Below, piece by piece: positions 51,617 to 61,066 of a DNA stretch of 64,000 nt (positions within the stretch are counted from its first letter, which is position 1; each line of letters begins with the position of its first letter). Source of the stretch: Rhynchopus sp. YZ270_cl-10. Taxonomy: Eukaryota > Euglenozoa > Diplonemea > Diplonemida > Diplonemidae. The notes below the pieces were generated by a model. The model ran no database searches. It saw nothing but the letters and a program-made list of their open reading frames with translations, and was not told where the DNA came from. The stretch lies in NCBI GenBank assembly GCA_964035575.1, contig OZ037868.1:1-64000 (forward strand). The letters are read 5' to 3'. The translations under genes and the position numbers were made by a program.

Positions 51617-52123
51617 TTACACAGTCTTTGCTGGGGGCTCTCCTGCGAGAGGAGGCGGCTGCTGGTACTGTCCAACGGGCTGCTGGTAGCCGACGGGCTG
51701 CTGCTGTGGGTAGCCCTGGACAGGTTGTCCCTGGACCGGTTGCTGTGGGTACTGCTGTGCGGGGTAGCCCTGCTGCTGTGCAGGGTATCCTTGCTGTGCT
51801 GGGGCAACGGGCTCTGTGTACACAACCTGCTTTTTGAAGCAGCAGCGGCCTGTGCAGTAGCAGAATATGACGCCCGCAACAATGCATCCGATGATCAGAA
51901 TGACCCCGCCCACGGTCAGCCCAATGATCAGCGCCCTCCTGCATTCGCCGCTGCTCCCGCATGTGTTGCCCCAGCAGCAGTCGTGCGGGCAGTCCCTCGA
52001 ATCCACACGGAGCAGGCTGTCGCTGTTGTAATAGCACTCATCATCGTCATCCCACCTTGCCTCTGCGCGTGCAAAGAAGACAACCGCAAGTGACAGCATT
52101 GTCAACATCTGGGACAGCTTCAT
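51617..52123 (-). CDS. Small Cys-rich single-pass membrane protein (Shisa-like layout), copy 1
   Basis: The product has 168 residues. The signal peptide (MKLSQMLTMLSLAVVFFARAEA) is followed by a short acidic, Cys-rich ectodomain (ECYYNS ... CPHDCCWGNTCGSSGEC), a transmembrane helix (ALIIGLTVGGVILIIGCIVAGVIF), a juxtamembrane Cys cluster (CYCTGRCCF) that could be palmitoylated, and a Pro/Gln/Tyr-rich tail (GYPAQQ, YPQQPVQG). This order resembles Shisa, WBP1 and similar adaptor-like membrane proteins, and the tail could bind WW or ESCRT-type domains. A tandem paralogue lies 0.5 kb upstream. An AG acceptor (GATCACTCACAG) is 29 nt before the ATG. Function is inferred only from layout. Confidence 0.8.
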   Translation of the reverse strand: MKLSQMLTMLSLAVVFFARAEARWDDDDECYYNSDSLLRVDSRDCPHDCCWGNTCGSSGECRRALIIGLTVGGVILIIGCIVAGVIFCYCTGRCCFKKQVVYTEPVAPAQQGYPAQQQGYPAQQYPQQPVQGQPVQGYPQQQPVGYQQPVGQYQQPPPLAGEPPAKTV

Positions 52124-52662
52124 TGTAAGGTTGAAAGGTTTCGGTGTTTTATCTGTGAGTGATCAGTTGGGAAACGGAAAGCGTTTGGGAAAAGAATAGA
52201 CAATCAGAGAGCAAAAAAAAAAAAGAGCAATCCAGTTATTTTGGTTGTATTAGTGTAGCCACCCTGGAAAAAAATTTTTTTTGTTGGTGAAGCTTTTAAG
52301 CGCCGGCATTTGCATCCCCAGCACCGAAAGTAATATCAGATGCATAAAAGTTTTCGGCTCTTGCTTCTTTTGAAAGATCGGTGCAAATTCTTTCCACATA
52401 AAAAAAATGTTTTTACAAAAATGAGTTGAACCTGTCTAAAAGCATGGCGTCATTTCGAAAGCCCCCCCACTAAAGTGGCTCTTGGGGTGTATAGGGTTAA
52501 CATACATTTTTCATGACTAAACTCCAGCATTCTTCAATGACGCGACTCCTTTTATTTATTAGATTCATTTTATTTCAAAAAAAAATTTCGGAAAAAAAAA
52601 ACCTCAAAAACACACACACTTCACCCTCCCCTTTCACTTTCATGATTCAATCCTTTAACACT
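52124..52662. other. Spacer between the small Cys-rich paralogues
   Basis: The part next to each gene is duplicated with the gene (for example CATTCTTCAATGACGCGACT downstream and GTGAGTGATCAGTTGGGAAA upstream). The rest carries a copy of the TTGGTTGTATTAGTGTAG repeat. Confidence 0.6.
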
Positions 52663-53157
52663 TTACACAGTTTTTGCTGGGGGCTCTCCTGCGAGAGGAG
52701 GCGGCTGCTGGTACTGTCCAACGGGCTGCTGCTGTGGGTAGCCCTGGACAGGTTGTCCCTGGACCGGTTGCTGTGGGTACTGCTGTGCGGGGTAGCCCTG
52801 CTGCTGTGCAGGGTATCCTTGCTGTGCTGGGGCGACGGGCTCTGTGTACACAACCTGCTTGGATTTGAAGCAGCAGCGGTCTGTGCAGCAGCAGAACACG
52901 ATGCCCACAACAATGCAGACGATGATCAGGAGAATGACTCCGCCCACGATCAGCCCAATGATCAGCGCCCTCCTGCATTCGCCGCTGCTCCCGCATGTGT
53001 CGCCCCAGCAGCAGTCGTGCGGGCAGTCCCTCGGTTCCACGCGAAGCAGGCTGTGGCTGTTGTAATAGCACTCATCATCGTCATCCCACCTTGCCTCTGC
53101 GCGTGCAAAGAAGACAACCGCAAGTGACAGCATTGTCAACATCTGGGACAGCTTCAT
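52663..53157 (-). CDS. Small Cys-rich single-pass membrane protein (Shisa-like layout), copy 2
   Basis: This 164-residue tandem duplicate of the preceding gene has the same signal peptide, Cys spacing, helix and tail. Differences include CPHDCCWGDTCGSSGEC, a changed helix (LIIVCIVVGIVFCCC), one extra juxtamembrane residue (KSKQVV) and loss of one YQQPVG unit from the tail. The duplicated unit is about 0.75-1 kb, including both flanks. Substitutions concentrate in the helix while the tail is nearly identical. Confidence 0.8.
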   Translation of the reverse strand: MKLSQMLTMLSLAVVFFARAEARWDDDDECYYNSHSLLRVEPRDCPHDCCWGDTCGSSGECRRALIIGLIVGGVILLIIVCIVVGIVFCCCTDRCCFKSKQVVYTEPVAPAQQGYPAQQQGYPAQQYPQQPVQGQPVQGYPQQQPVGQYQQPPPLAGEPPAKTV

Positions 53158-53487
53158 TGTAAGGTTGGAAGGTTTCGGTGTTATGTCTGTGAGTGATCAG
53201 TTGGGAAACGGAAAGCGTTTGGGAAAATAAAAAAAAACAAAAATGGAAGGAGCAAAAATAAAATAAAACAATCCAGGTATTTTAAACTTATTAACGCCCC
53301 ACAACCCACGATCCCCCCTTTTATCCTCTAATTAAGCCTGCAGCCTTTCCTAAATACTCCCCCTTTTGTTGCCAAGAAGTACGCGGGAGCGCCTTCTGCA
53401 ATACACTTCCTACCCTATTCACACCCACTATAGGGGCAAATGCCTTCGTTCTATTAGGAAACCTACCCCCCCACCACAACCTTTTAT
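53158..53487. other. Short intergenic spacer
   Basis: It contains the acceptor of the upstream small Cys-rich gene (CTCACAG near 53187) and AT-rich sequence. Nothing else was identified. Confidence 0.5.
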
Positions 53488-55704
53488 TCACTGCTGTTTC
53501 ACCTTCCCTTCAGCACACTGCTTTTCAAGACGTTCCAGGAGCAGACCTTCTGCACCAAGGTTCTCATCTAAAAGGGTTTCAATCTCGGTCTGGGGCATAT
53601 GTGGTCTATGGTGTGCAAGCAGGGTGCGTACACGGCGTGCGGTACGCCATGTGGTGAAGGCGTCGGACATATCTGCGTACAGCACGTAGCAGCCTCCACC
53701 TACTGCAGGGAGAACCACGAGGACGGTGACTAATGCGGCAAACCATGAGAACCCTCCCAGCTCTGCACGCCCTTCGAAGGCCTCGCTGCGTGCAATGTCC
53801 AGCACCCTCCGCAACGGCGACACCACTGCAGCCAGCGCCCGCTCCTCCTCTTCCTCATCCACCTTCGCATCCGCCTCGGCGCACCCCTCCTCCATCTCCA
53901 CATTCAGCTCCGCAGCGACGTACCGCGCCACACTACACAACGTCAGATCCCCGAAGTACGGCTTCACCACGCTTGCCTTATCCTCTGCCTCATCTTGCCT
54001 TGGAGAGAACAGAATCGTGGGAAAGGTGTGGGCATGGATGGTGGCAGGCATGGTATCAGTTTCAACGTTGATCGCGTATGCTTGCGTTGCAAGGAGGATG
54101 CGGAGGAGCGGTGGTAGGGAGGAAGAGGGGAGGGCATTGTTTTTCTGTCGCGCGGTCTGCCATGCTTCGAGCCTTGAAGGGAGGGATGTGTTCAGAAAGG
54201 TCACGACAGCCTGCGATCTGGATGACCAAGCGTGGTACGCCACCAACAGCACCGCATCGGACCTCCCCACACCCAACCCCGCACACTCCTCCGCCACCCG
54301 AGGTAGCTTCATACACCGCAGCACCACCCCGGTTTCGACGCTGTTCACAAAACGCAGGGCATGCCGTTCATCCCTTACGGGACTCACTTTGACAAACCTC
54401 CCCAACCCCGCACGCCGCATCGGGTCCAACACTTCATCCATAAAATCAATCACCACATTCGCACCATGCGCACGAAACCCCTCCGCTGCCTCCACCTCCT
54501 TTACATACGACACATGCGGTGTGTCGGTCCTGTTGTCCTTCACCTCCGCAAAGAGAAGTGGAAAGGAGAGGGGCACACCATTGTGATAGGGTGTCAGCGT
54601 GCCAAGGAAGTGACGGACGTGGATGGCGGCGTTTTCTGCGTGAGTCATGAAGGCGATTTTGACGGGGAGTTTGTTCACATCGACGTACTCAGCGGCTTCT
54701 TGCAGAAGCGCCAACGCCTCCTCAGGAAGCGATGCGGCAGGAAGAATGAACAGCAGTTTTGTGTACGGCCAACTCTCATACGAAGGAACCGCAGTACCCA
54801 GCAGCCCTCCTAAGAGCGTTGCGCTCTGTGCCTTCATCACGATGTTCTCTGCGTTGACCCCAAGTATCGTGCGGTACTCATCTTCGGGGATGATGCGGAC
54901 CTCAAAACACCCAGCGTCGAGGTAAGTGTTGGTCAAAATAATGTGCCGAGAGGTGCTGTCAGCGCAAAGTGAAGTGGAGGGGGTGGCTAGGGCGGGTGGT
55001 GTGGCGGCGCTCCACCACCCAGAAGGTGGTGTGCTGTTCACCGAGGGAACCGCGAAGAGCAAGGAACGCCCGCGGAAGGTGTCTTGTATTTCGGCCAGCC
55101 GCTCCTTTTGCTTTGCCGTCCACTCACCATCTGGTGGTGTCAAGTAGAGGTTGACCGGGCACGACACCATCGCTCCGCATTCCATATACTTCAGGAGAAT
55201 CTCAATGCGTTCGGCACCTGAAGAGAAAATCTTTGGAGGACGAGACACCGTGCCACCACGTAGTCCAACCACCGCAGGTATTGCAGTCACTTTGTAGTGT
55301 TTTGCGATGTAGGCACCGTTTGGGGTCTCGACATCGACACTAAGGAATGTCGCCTTGAGAGGGGTGTGTCCGTACACATGGTCAGAGTGTGGTGGTGGTA
55401 GTGCAAAGTGCTGCTGTGCTTCACCCCACGCCTGCGCTGCAGCAGAGTTGTTTGAGGTATGTCCACCCCCTTGCGGTGCAGCAAACCTAAGAAATATGAT
55501 TTGCGCTGCACCTTGTGTCGCGACGTAGCTCTGCAGGCTGCTTGTGTCGCCAAAGAACCATGTTTCGTGGGTAGTGTTGTAAGGTGCAGGTGGAGGCGTG
55601 GTGTCCTCCGTGCGGTACCCCTGCCAAAGGATGTACGGCAGCAGACTCAGCACAATGGCCACCATGACGCACAGCGACGATACCCATTTTGCAGGATAGC
55701 GCAT
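53488..55704 (-). CDS. Membrane protein with thioredoxin-fold domain lacking CxxC
   Basis: This is a 738-residue intronless gene. The N-terminal hydrophobic segment (SSLCVMVAIVLSLLPYILWQGY) is a signal or anchor. Residues about 50-160 look like a thioredoxin fold: an IIFLRFAAPQGGG strand, FLSVDVETPNGAYIAKHYKVTAIPAVVGLRGG with the typical cis-Pro, but no CxxC active site. A long luminal region follows that may contain further degenerate thioredoxin folds. Near residue 660 comes a membrane helix (WFAALVTVLVVLPAVGGGCYVLY), and then a short tail ending in coiled-coil-like sequence. It may be a non-catalytic PDI-like factor of the secretory pathway. An AG acceptor (CTTCTACCACAG) lies 18 nt before the ATG, with a short out-of-frame ATG between. 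Confidence 0.7.
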   Translation of the reverse strand: MRYPAKWVSSLCVMVAIVLSLLPYILWQGYRTEDTTPPPAPYNTTHETWFFGDTSSLQSYVATQGAAQIIFLRFAAPQGGGHTSNNSAAAQAWGEAQQHFALPPPHSDHVYGHTPLKATFLSVDVETPNGAYIAKHYKVTAIPAVVGLRGGTVSRPPKIFSSGAERIEILLKYMECGAMVSCPVNLYLTPPDGEWTAKQKERLAEIQDTFRGRSLLFAVPSVNSTPPSGWWSAATPPALATPSTSLCADSTSRHIILTNTYLDAGCFEVRIIPEDEYRTILGVNAENIVMKAQSATLLGGLLGTAVPSYESWPYTKLLFILPAASLPEEALALLQEAAEYVDVNKLPVKIAFMTHAENAAIHVRHFLGTLTPYHNGVPLSFPLLFAEVKDNRTDTPHVSYVKEVEAAEGFRAHGANVVIDFMDEVLDPMRRAGLGRFVKVSPVRDERHALRFVNSVETGVVLRCMKLPRVAEECAGLGVGRSDAVLLVAYHAWSSRSQAVVTFLNTSLPSRLEAWQTARQKNNALPSSSLPPLLRILLATQAYAINVETDTMPATIHAHTFPTILFSPRQDEAEDKASVVKPYFGDLTLCSVARYVAAELNVEMEEGCAEADAKVDEEEEERALAAVVSPLRRVLDIARSEAFEGRAELGGFSWFAALVTVLVVLPAVGGGCYVLYADMSDAFTTWRTARRVRTLLAHHRPHMPQTEIETLLDENLGAEGLLLERLEKQCAEGKVKQQ

Positions 55705-56473
55705 TGCTTGTGTGCCCGCATTCTGTGGTAGAAGTTTTTGTGGAGTTTAGGGAATGTTTTGGAAATGGAAGTCCGCAAAAAAAAAGTAAATAGAACCCCA
55801 GGCAGCTACAGGACACAGGAGGAAGTCTCCTTGCATCATGGACATGAATAAAGAAGGATAGATGTCACGCAAGAATTAGCCTGGTTTCGCCAATGAGAGG
55901 TTGTGTTCGCCGCCCCGACCAATTTCGAGGCCCCAGACCAGCGCAGCCGAGGCTGTGGTGGGCGGCGGTTCGCTTCGTGTGGTGAGGTCAGGGAACGATT
56001 GATTCTCGGAAGGAGAAAAAAAAAATAGAAGTCCTGTCATTTTGAATTCGTTTTAAAACTTAAAAATTAATATTTTTTGTACCAAGGTACTTTGCTAAAG
56101 GGAAAAGCAGATATGGGAGCCCATAATTTCAATTTTTCCATAATTGTAAGCCAGAAAAAAAAACCCTCTTATTTTGGACGGTTTTGCGTTCCGACGTTTT
56201 TAACATACGCACGCAGAGGTGCAACAAATTTAAACCCTAATTTCAAAAACGGGTCTGTCGTTTTTCTTCCCCATTCCCCCCCCCACCTAACCCCAACCCA
56301 AAATTACAGCTGAAAGTTGCAAGTCCACAGACGTCTACGCCACAGACAAGACAACAAAAAATCTACCCCTCACCTCACCTAGCTGAAATTGCACATTCTG
56401 GTCTCTTCTTCACCACCAGAACACAAAGACGGCCACCTCCCTCCCACCTCCCACCACCCTCCTGCTCAATCCT
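55705..56473. other. Intergenic spacer
   Basis: No gene is seen. The spacer holds the 5' leader of the thioredoxin-fold gene and a GC-rich imperfect inverted patch near 55900-55975. Otherwise it is AT-rich. Confidence 0.45.
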
Positions 56474-57967
56474 CTACGCCACACTAGGCACTGCAGTCTT
56501 ATTATCCGCAAGCATGCGGGCGTATATCTCCACTGAGCTTTTGATGTTCCAGAACCCTTCGTGTACCATCTCGCCCTCTGGCACGGTGCCCGTCTTAGAG
56601 ATGAAGACACGCCCGCCACGTGGCGACGTCGGCTCTGCAAGGCTGCTGTTCGCACCGCACCCCTTCGCGCAGGAGTGGTAGCGCCCTTTGCGGGAGTGCA
56701 GGAACGAGCCGTTGTTCGAATACTCCTCGCATGTGTAGCAGACCTCCCAGAGGGCAGCCTCTGATGTCGTGTTGGCGACAGAGGCCACTTGAGTTTCTCT
56801 GGCAAGGTCGCGAAGCCGTACTAGAATATCGCTTGTAATTCTGATGGGGTGTGTGAAGTGGTAGGGCCAGCGGAACTCTGCCACCGGGTTGAACCTGCCT
56901 GCGTGGCTGTCGGGCCAGATGTTGATCCCACGGAGTTCCTCCTTCTGCTGTCCTTCGTTGAAGGAGGCGTGGAGGAGTGCGCCTGTGGCAAACTCAACGT
57001 AGCCTTCTGCTTCGTACATGTATGCGGAGTAGCGTTCGAATTTGGGGAACATATTAATGGGCACGTAGTAAAGGTTGAGCCCCAGGCCAGCGCCGGCCTT
57101 GATCTGGTCGTAGTCTGCTTGGGAGTCGTTGCGGATCTTGCCTAATGCGCCGTAGATCTTCCGCCAGTCGCGTGCGTCCTTTGCTATCATCCCTCCGGTG
57201 CAGTAGCCGCGTCCCTTCTTGCGCCGCTTGCCGCGCCACTTCTTGCTGTAGGAGGAGCACATCGGGGTGCGGCTTTGAAAGCTGAAGAGCTCTTGAATCG
57301 GTTGGAACCAGGGCTTGTCTTTGTCGAGGTTGACGAAGTTCCAGAAGCCTGGGAGAACGTCCTCCTGCGCCCAGTAGAGATAGCCGCGGAAGTTTGGGTA
57401 CATCCGCATTGCGTTGACAACGTCGTTGTGGTCTCCTGTCGTGCCCATGATGCCTGCGTCCATGAGGTGCACGTAGCGGTTCTTGTCGCCCAGGATCAGG
57501 TGGTTGCGGTAGGCACGTGCCTCGTCTGCTGTTAAGGACACATTGTTCGCAGGGTTTCGTGTGTCCGGAAGTGTTGTGATCATGACGTTGGGAACAAAGT
57601 GCAGTGCATAGTCCAGTAAAGGCTCCATCCACTCCAGGCGCTGTGGGTTGAGGTGGACAATGACAAGAATCTCCTCGAAAAACGCGCAGGACTCCGTCTG
57701 GTTGCAGTGGTCGCTGCGTATGAGGGTGGGGGCTAGCTCGCCACGTAGGCTGGCTTCGTGCGCTGTCGGGAACCGAACCGATGTGTCCTTCGTCACGCGG
57801 GTGACCTGGGTCAGCGGCTTCACCGTCCCACGCTTTGCACTGCTCACCTCAAAGCTCTGCACTGCCACGCCCTGAAGAAACAACGGACGTCTCCCGCTGT
57901 TCTTCCCGTACAATGCAACGGCGATGGTCAGCACGCCACCCAACACTACTAGACGCATATTCACCAT
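56474..57967 (-). CDS. Type II membrane protein, probably a Golgi glycosyltransferase-like enzyme
   Basis: The first ATG in frame is at 57967, giving about 497 residues; a second ATG lies three codons later. A signal anchor (LVVLGGVLTIAVALYG) starts the protein. The luminal part has FFEEILVIVHLNPQRLEWMEPLL, VMITTLPDTRN, then FRGYLYWAQEDVLPGFWNFVNLDKDKPWF. A YLYWAQEDVL-type motif with acidic residues after a strand resembles the nucleotide-sugar metal site seen in protist and invertebrate putative glycosyltransferases. Several NxS/T sites and a Cys-rich C-terminal part (CYTCEEYSNNG ... CAKGCGANSS) fit a secretory protein. The acceptor is less clear here (possible AG near 58010). The assignment is tentative. 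Confidence 0.65.
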   Translation of the reverse strand: MVNMRLVVLGGVLTIAVALYGKNSGRRPLFLQGVAVQSFEVSSAKRGTVKPLTQVTRVTKDTSVRFPTAHEASLRGELAPTLIRSDHCNQTESCAFFEEILVIVHLNPQRLEWMEPLLDYALHFVPNVMITTLPDTRNPANNVSLTADEARAYRNHLILGDKNRYVHLMDAGIMGTTGDHNDVVNAMRMYPNFRGYLYWAQEDVLPGFWNFVNLDKDKPWFQPIQELFSFQSRTPMCSSYSKKWRGKRRKKGRGYCTGGMIAKDARDWRKIYGALGKIRNDSQADYDQIKAGAGLGLNLYYVPINMFPKFERYSAYMYEAEGYVEFATGALLHASFNEGQQKEELRGINIWPDSHAGRFNPVAEFRWPYHFTHPIRITSDILVRLRDLARETQVASVANTTSEAALWEVCYTCEEYSNNGSFLHSRKGRYHSCAKGCGANSSLAEPTSPRGGRVFISKTGTVPEGEMVHEGFWNIKSSVEIYARMLADNKTAVPSVA

Positions 57968-58278
57968 TGGGTTAATGAACAAAGGGAAGGTCGGATAGGG
58001 TTTAATTGCCCCTCAGATTAGGTAGAGGAGGGGGGTGAAGGATGGGTAACAGAAATGCAGTGTTTAAGGCATGTTTGCGTCCAGAGTGTGTTGTTGTGCT
58101 GTGGGGAGGGTGGAGGGAGAGTTAATGTTGTGAACGGTATATTTGCCACATGCTACGTGATTCTCTGCATGTTAACCAACAGAACGCAGCTGAGGTCAAG
58201 ATGTAGCATAGTACGAAGACTAAGATGGACGAGGATGAGATCGAGGATGAGGGACTGGATGTTTCTTGAGATAAAGTA

Positions 58279-59110
58279 CAGGGGGGGGGCCGAATATAAG
58301 GGGCAGGCCAAATACAAAGGGCATGCCAAATACAAGGGGCACCCAGGGTTCGGGAAATTTTCGCGGGGTGCCCGCTAAATATAAGGGGCACCCCCTTTTG
58401 CTGTTCTGGGAACCCATTTTTGACTCTGCCCGCCAGTGTCAATCGTCAGTTGGGAAGAAAATAGGTGCAAAATTTGAGTGTTACTTCAAAAAAACCCGCC
58501 TGCGGCGGGCAATTTCCTTACCCACTCGCTGCACTTGCTATTTTCGTTTCATACGATACGAAGAGGGGAGTTCAAGAGAATAGACCTATCTGTTTTAGTG
58601 AGGAGATGTAGTGGCCTGGGGCTGGGGCTTTTGGTAAATTCACAGATAGTGGCAGATCCTTGTCTTTTACCAGTAGGTGTACAAAGGAATACTCTTTCGG
58701 TTGCAAATGGAATGTGCGTACTGAGCAGCTTCACTTCCTACACGTAGTTCGCGGATGCGCTTCGCGCGGGACCGCTCACTAACACCCGTACAACTGTCTG
58801 GTGCCCGTATGAACTGGCTTTTCCAAACATGGCCTGAAAATGTGTACAAACCGAGTGAAAACGGGTAAAGCTGTGTGTTAGGGCCAAAAATGGGGGAAAA
58901 TTTAAACACCTAAAAATTAGTCCATTTTTTCGAAATGACCCCACCACTTGCCGGACGGATTTCGCAAACGCCGAAAAACGAGCGTTCCGGCCTCGAGTCC
59001 TTACCCACCTCCTGAAAAATCCACCCCGAGGGAGAGGGGATTTTGGCCCATTTTTACCGATTTGGCACGCCAAATATAAGGGGCGCCCCTTGTATTCGGC
59101 CCGCCCCCTG
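58279..59110. mobile_element. TA-flanked inverted-repeat element of about 830 bp
   Basis: The left end CAGGGGGGGGGCCGAATATA and the inverted right end CAGGGGGCGGGCCGAATACA are bordered by TA. Next to the ends are variants of GCCAAATACAAGGGGCA, four or five in tandem on the left and one or two on the right. No transposase is seen, so it is a non-autonomous element. The TA target suggests Tc1/mariner or a similar group. Confidence 0.65.
58290..58395. repeat. Subterminal repeats of GCCAAATACAAGGGGCA type
   Basis: Four to five variants (AAATATAAGGGGC, CCAAATACAAAGGGCA, CCAAATACAAGGGGCA, TAAATATAAGGGGCA) lie inside the left end of the 830-bp element. A matching unit is near its right end. Confidence 0.7.
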
Positions 59111-61066
59111 TAAAAACTGTGTGCGGGTGGGTGGGTCGGTGGGTGGGTCTCGTGCCGTAGAAAGCCAACAATATAATTTGAAAATAGGGAATGAATGAAT
59201 CGCCTTCGTGATATTGTACAGACGAAAAAAACAGACGTCTTTCTCGTGTCCATCTGCACACACGTGAAAAACAAAAAATGTGTGTTATTCACGACAACAC
59301 AAAAAACGAAGTTCCGAATACCAGAGCACAGAGAAGTCTACAAAAGAAGAACACCTTTGCAAATGAGATGGAAACCTAAGCAGCCACCTTTAAACAAACG
59401 TATCTCTCTGGTAAAGGATGTCTTTCATCAAAAAGGGTAAAAAGAAGTCCGAGAAACAAACATAGAAGCGTTGATGATATGCAATGATTCTAAGCCCCAC
59501 TGCTTAGTATAAAGAAATCGAAGTTCAAGGGTGCAAATCGCCGTTTGTGGCGCAGCACACTGGGGGGAGAAACAGTTCAAAAACACTGGGAAGATGAGGG
59601 GGACAGCATTTGCCGCCGTCGCCCTCCCACCCTCCCACGGGAAGAGAGGAGAATGCATTGTGACCCCCCACAAAATCAGGGAAAAGCAAAGAAGACCTCC
59701 CACGGGAAAGGGGAAAGAGTTGGAAAAAGGGGTACACACCGCTCCCTACCCGCTAAAGAGCTACAACGAACACCGATGTGGAGAAGGCTGCTCGGACGTC
59801 CAATATGCGGTGTTCGTCTCTACCACCATTGTTGTCGGACTTTGCCTCGGGTTCGATGAACCTAACGCATACTGTGGTACCGGAGGGGTCACTCCTGCAG
59901 TGCCTCAACAACAACAGCAATAGCAACACTTTCCAAAGAAACAACCAAAACGATTTTTCCCCCTGATTCACAGAAAAGAGGGGGGCAGAGGGGAAACGGA
60001 GGAGAAGGAGGAGGAGGGGGAGGTAGCATCATGTGCCAAATGACGTATTGAAATTGATGCTTCGCATGCAAGAGGTACACGAGAGGCATGTTCCCATTAA
60101 TTAGGGAACGTTGGGAGGGACGAAACCGCTCACAGAGGAGGTGGTTGTGGGAAGAGAGGAGGGTGCGGGGTTGTGACCCCCCTTCGCTGTTCGCTATAAA
60201 GTGGTTCTCTTTCTGGTGTGGCTCCCCACACACAGTCTGCGAAACAAAAAGTGAAGTTATCAATGCAGGCACCTCCCGCTGACCCACGTACGATGCCAGT
60301 TGGATGAAAGCACAAACAAAAAAGGGAGCGAATACTGACACATAATAACAAGAGTCAGAACAAGAACAAGAATAAGAACAAGAATAAGAACAAGAACAAA
60401 GGTGGTCATGAACGTCCACCAGAGCACAAAAAGAAGAAAAAATAACAGAAAAGAAACCTCCCGTCCCTTCCCCGTCCCCGTCCCTGACCCAGCATCACGC
60501 GTGGGGGTGGGGGGGTGGAGGTGGAACGTTGGTTTCGCTCCCTCGGAGGCACGGTTAAGTCAAAGGCACACCCTTGGCTCAGCAAGACACGTTCTAAATC
60601 ACGCTGAGAAACGAAGGAATGTAGTCAAAAATTGAAAGAATGTGCTGGCAGTTTCGCTGTGTCACACCTCTTCCCAAGAATGAAGGAAAAAGTTCGAAGG
60701 ACGAATGCACCACAACACCAATAGATTGATGTATGGATGGGTGGACACTCATCAAAAATGAATAAACAAATACTATAGATAAAATACAAGAATAGCACAT
60801 TTGGGGAGCACGAATACAGCCCCGCAAAAGTATAGCGTCACAGATGAACCCTTTAAAGGCCCTTTTTTATTATAAACTTGATACTAGCCCTGACGGCTCG
60901 TGATGTTCTGACTCTTTTACTCAGCAACAGGGTACGGGTACGTTGGTGCTTTTGGTGTGCAAAAAAAAAAAAAATAGAACCCACACATCCCGTCAGTTGT
61001 CATGTTTAACGATTACTCTCCGATTTTTCTCCAATATCCCTTTACCCCTTCATCCCCAACAGCGTT

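Larger units (their letters stand above)
57968..61066. other. Gene-free spacer with one inverted-repeat element
   Basis: No gene is supported. The element at 58279-59110 is described separately. Near 59630-59680 and 60145-60190 a phrase GGGAAGAGAGGAG and TTGTGACCCCCC recurs as a loose direct repeat. Confidence 0.5.

Noticed and set aside
58290-58395. CArG-box promoter cluster (CCAAATATAAGG-like)
   Set aside because: The A/T core is too long for a CArG box and the units are subterminal repeats of a TA-flanked element.
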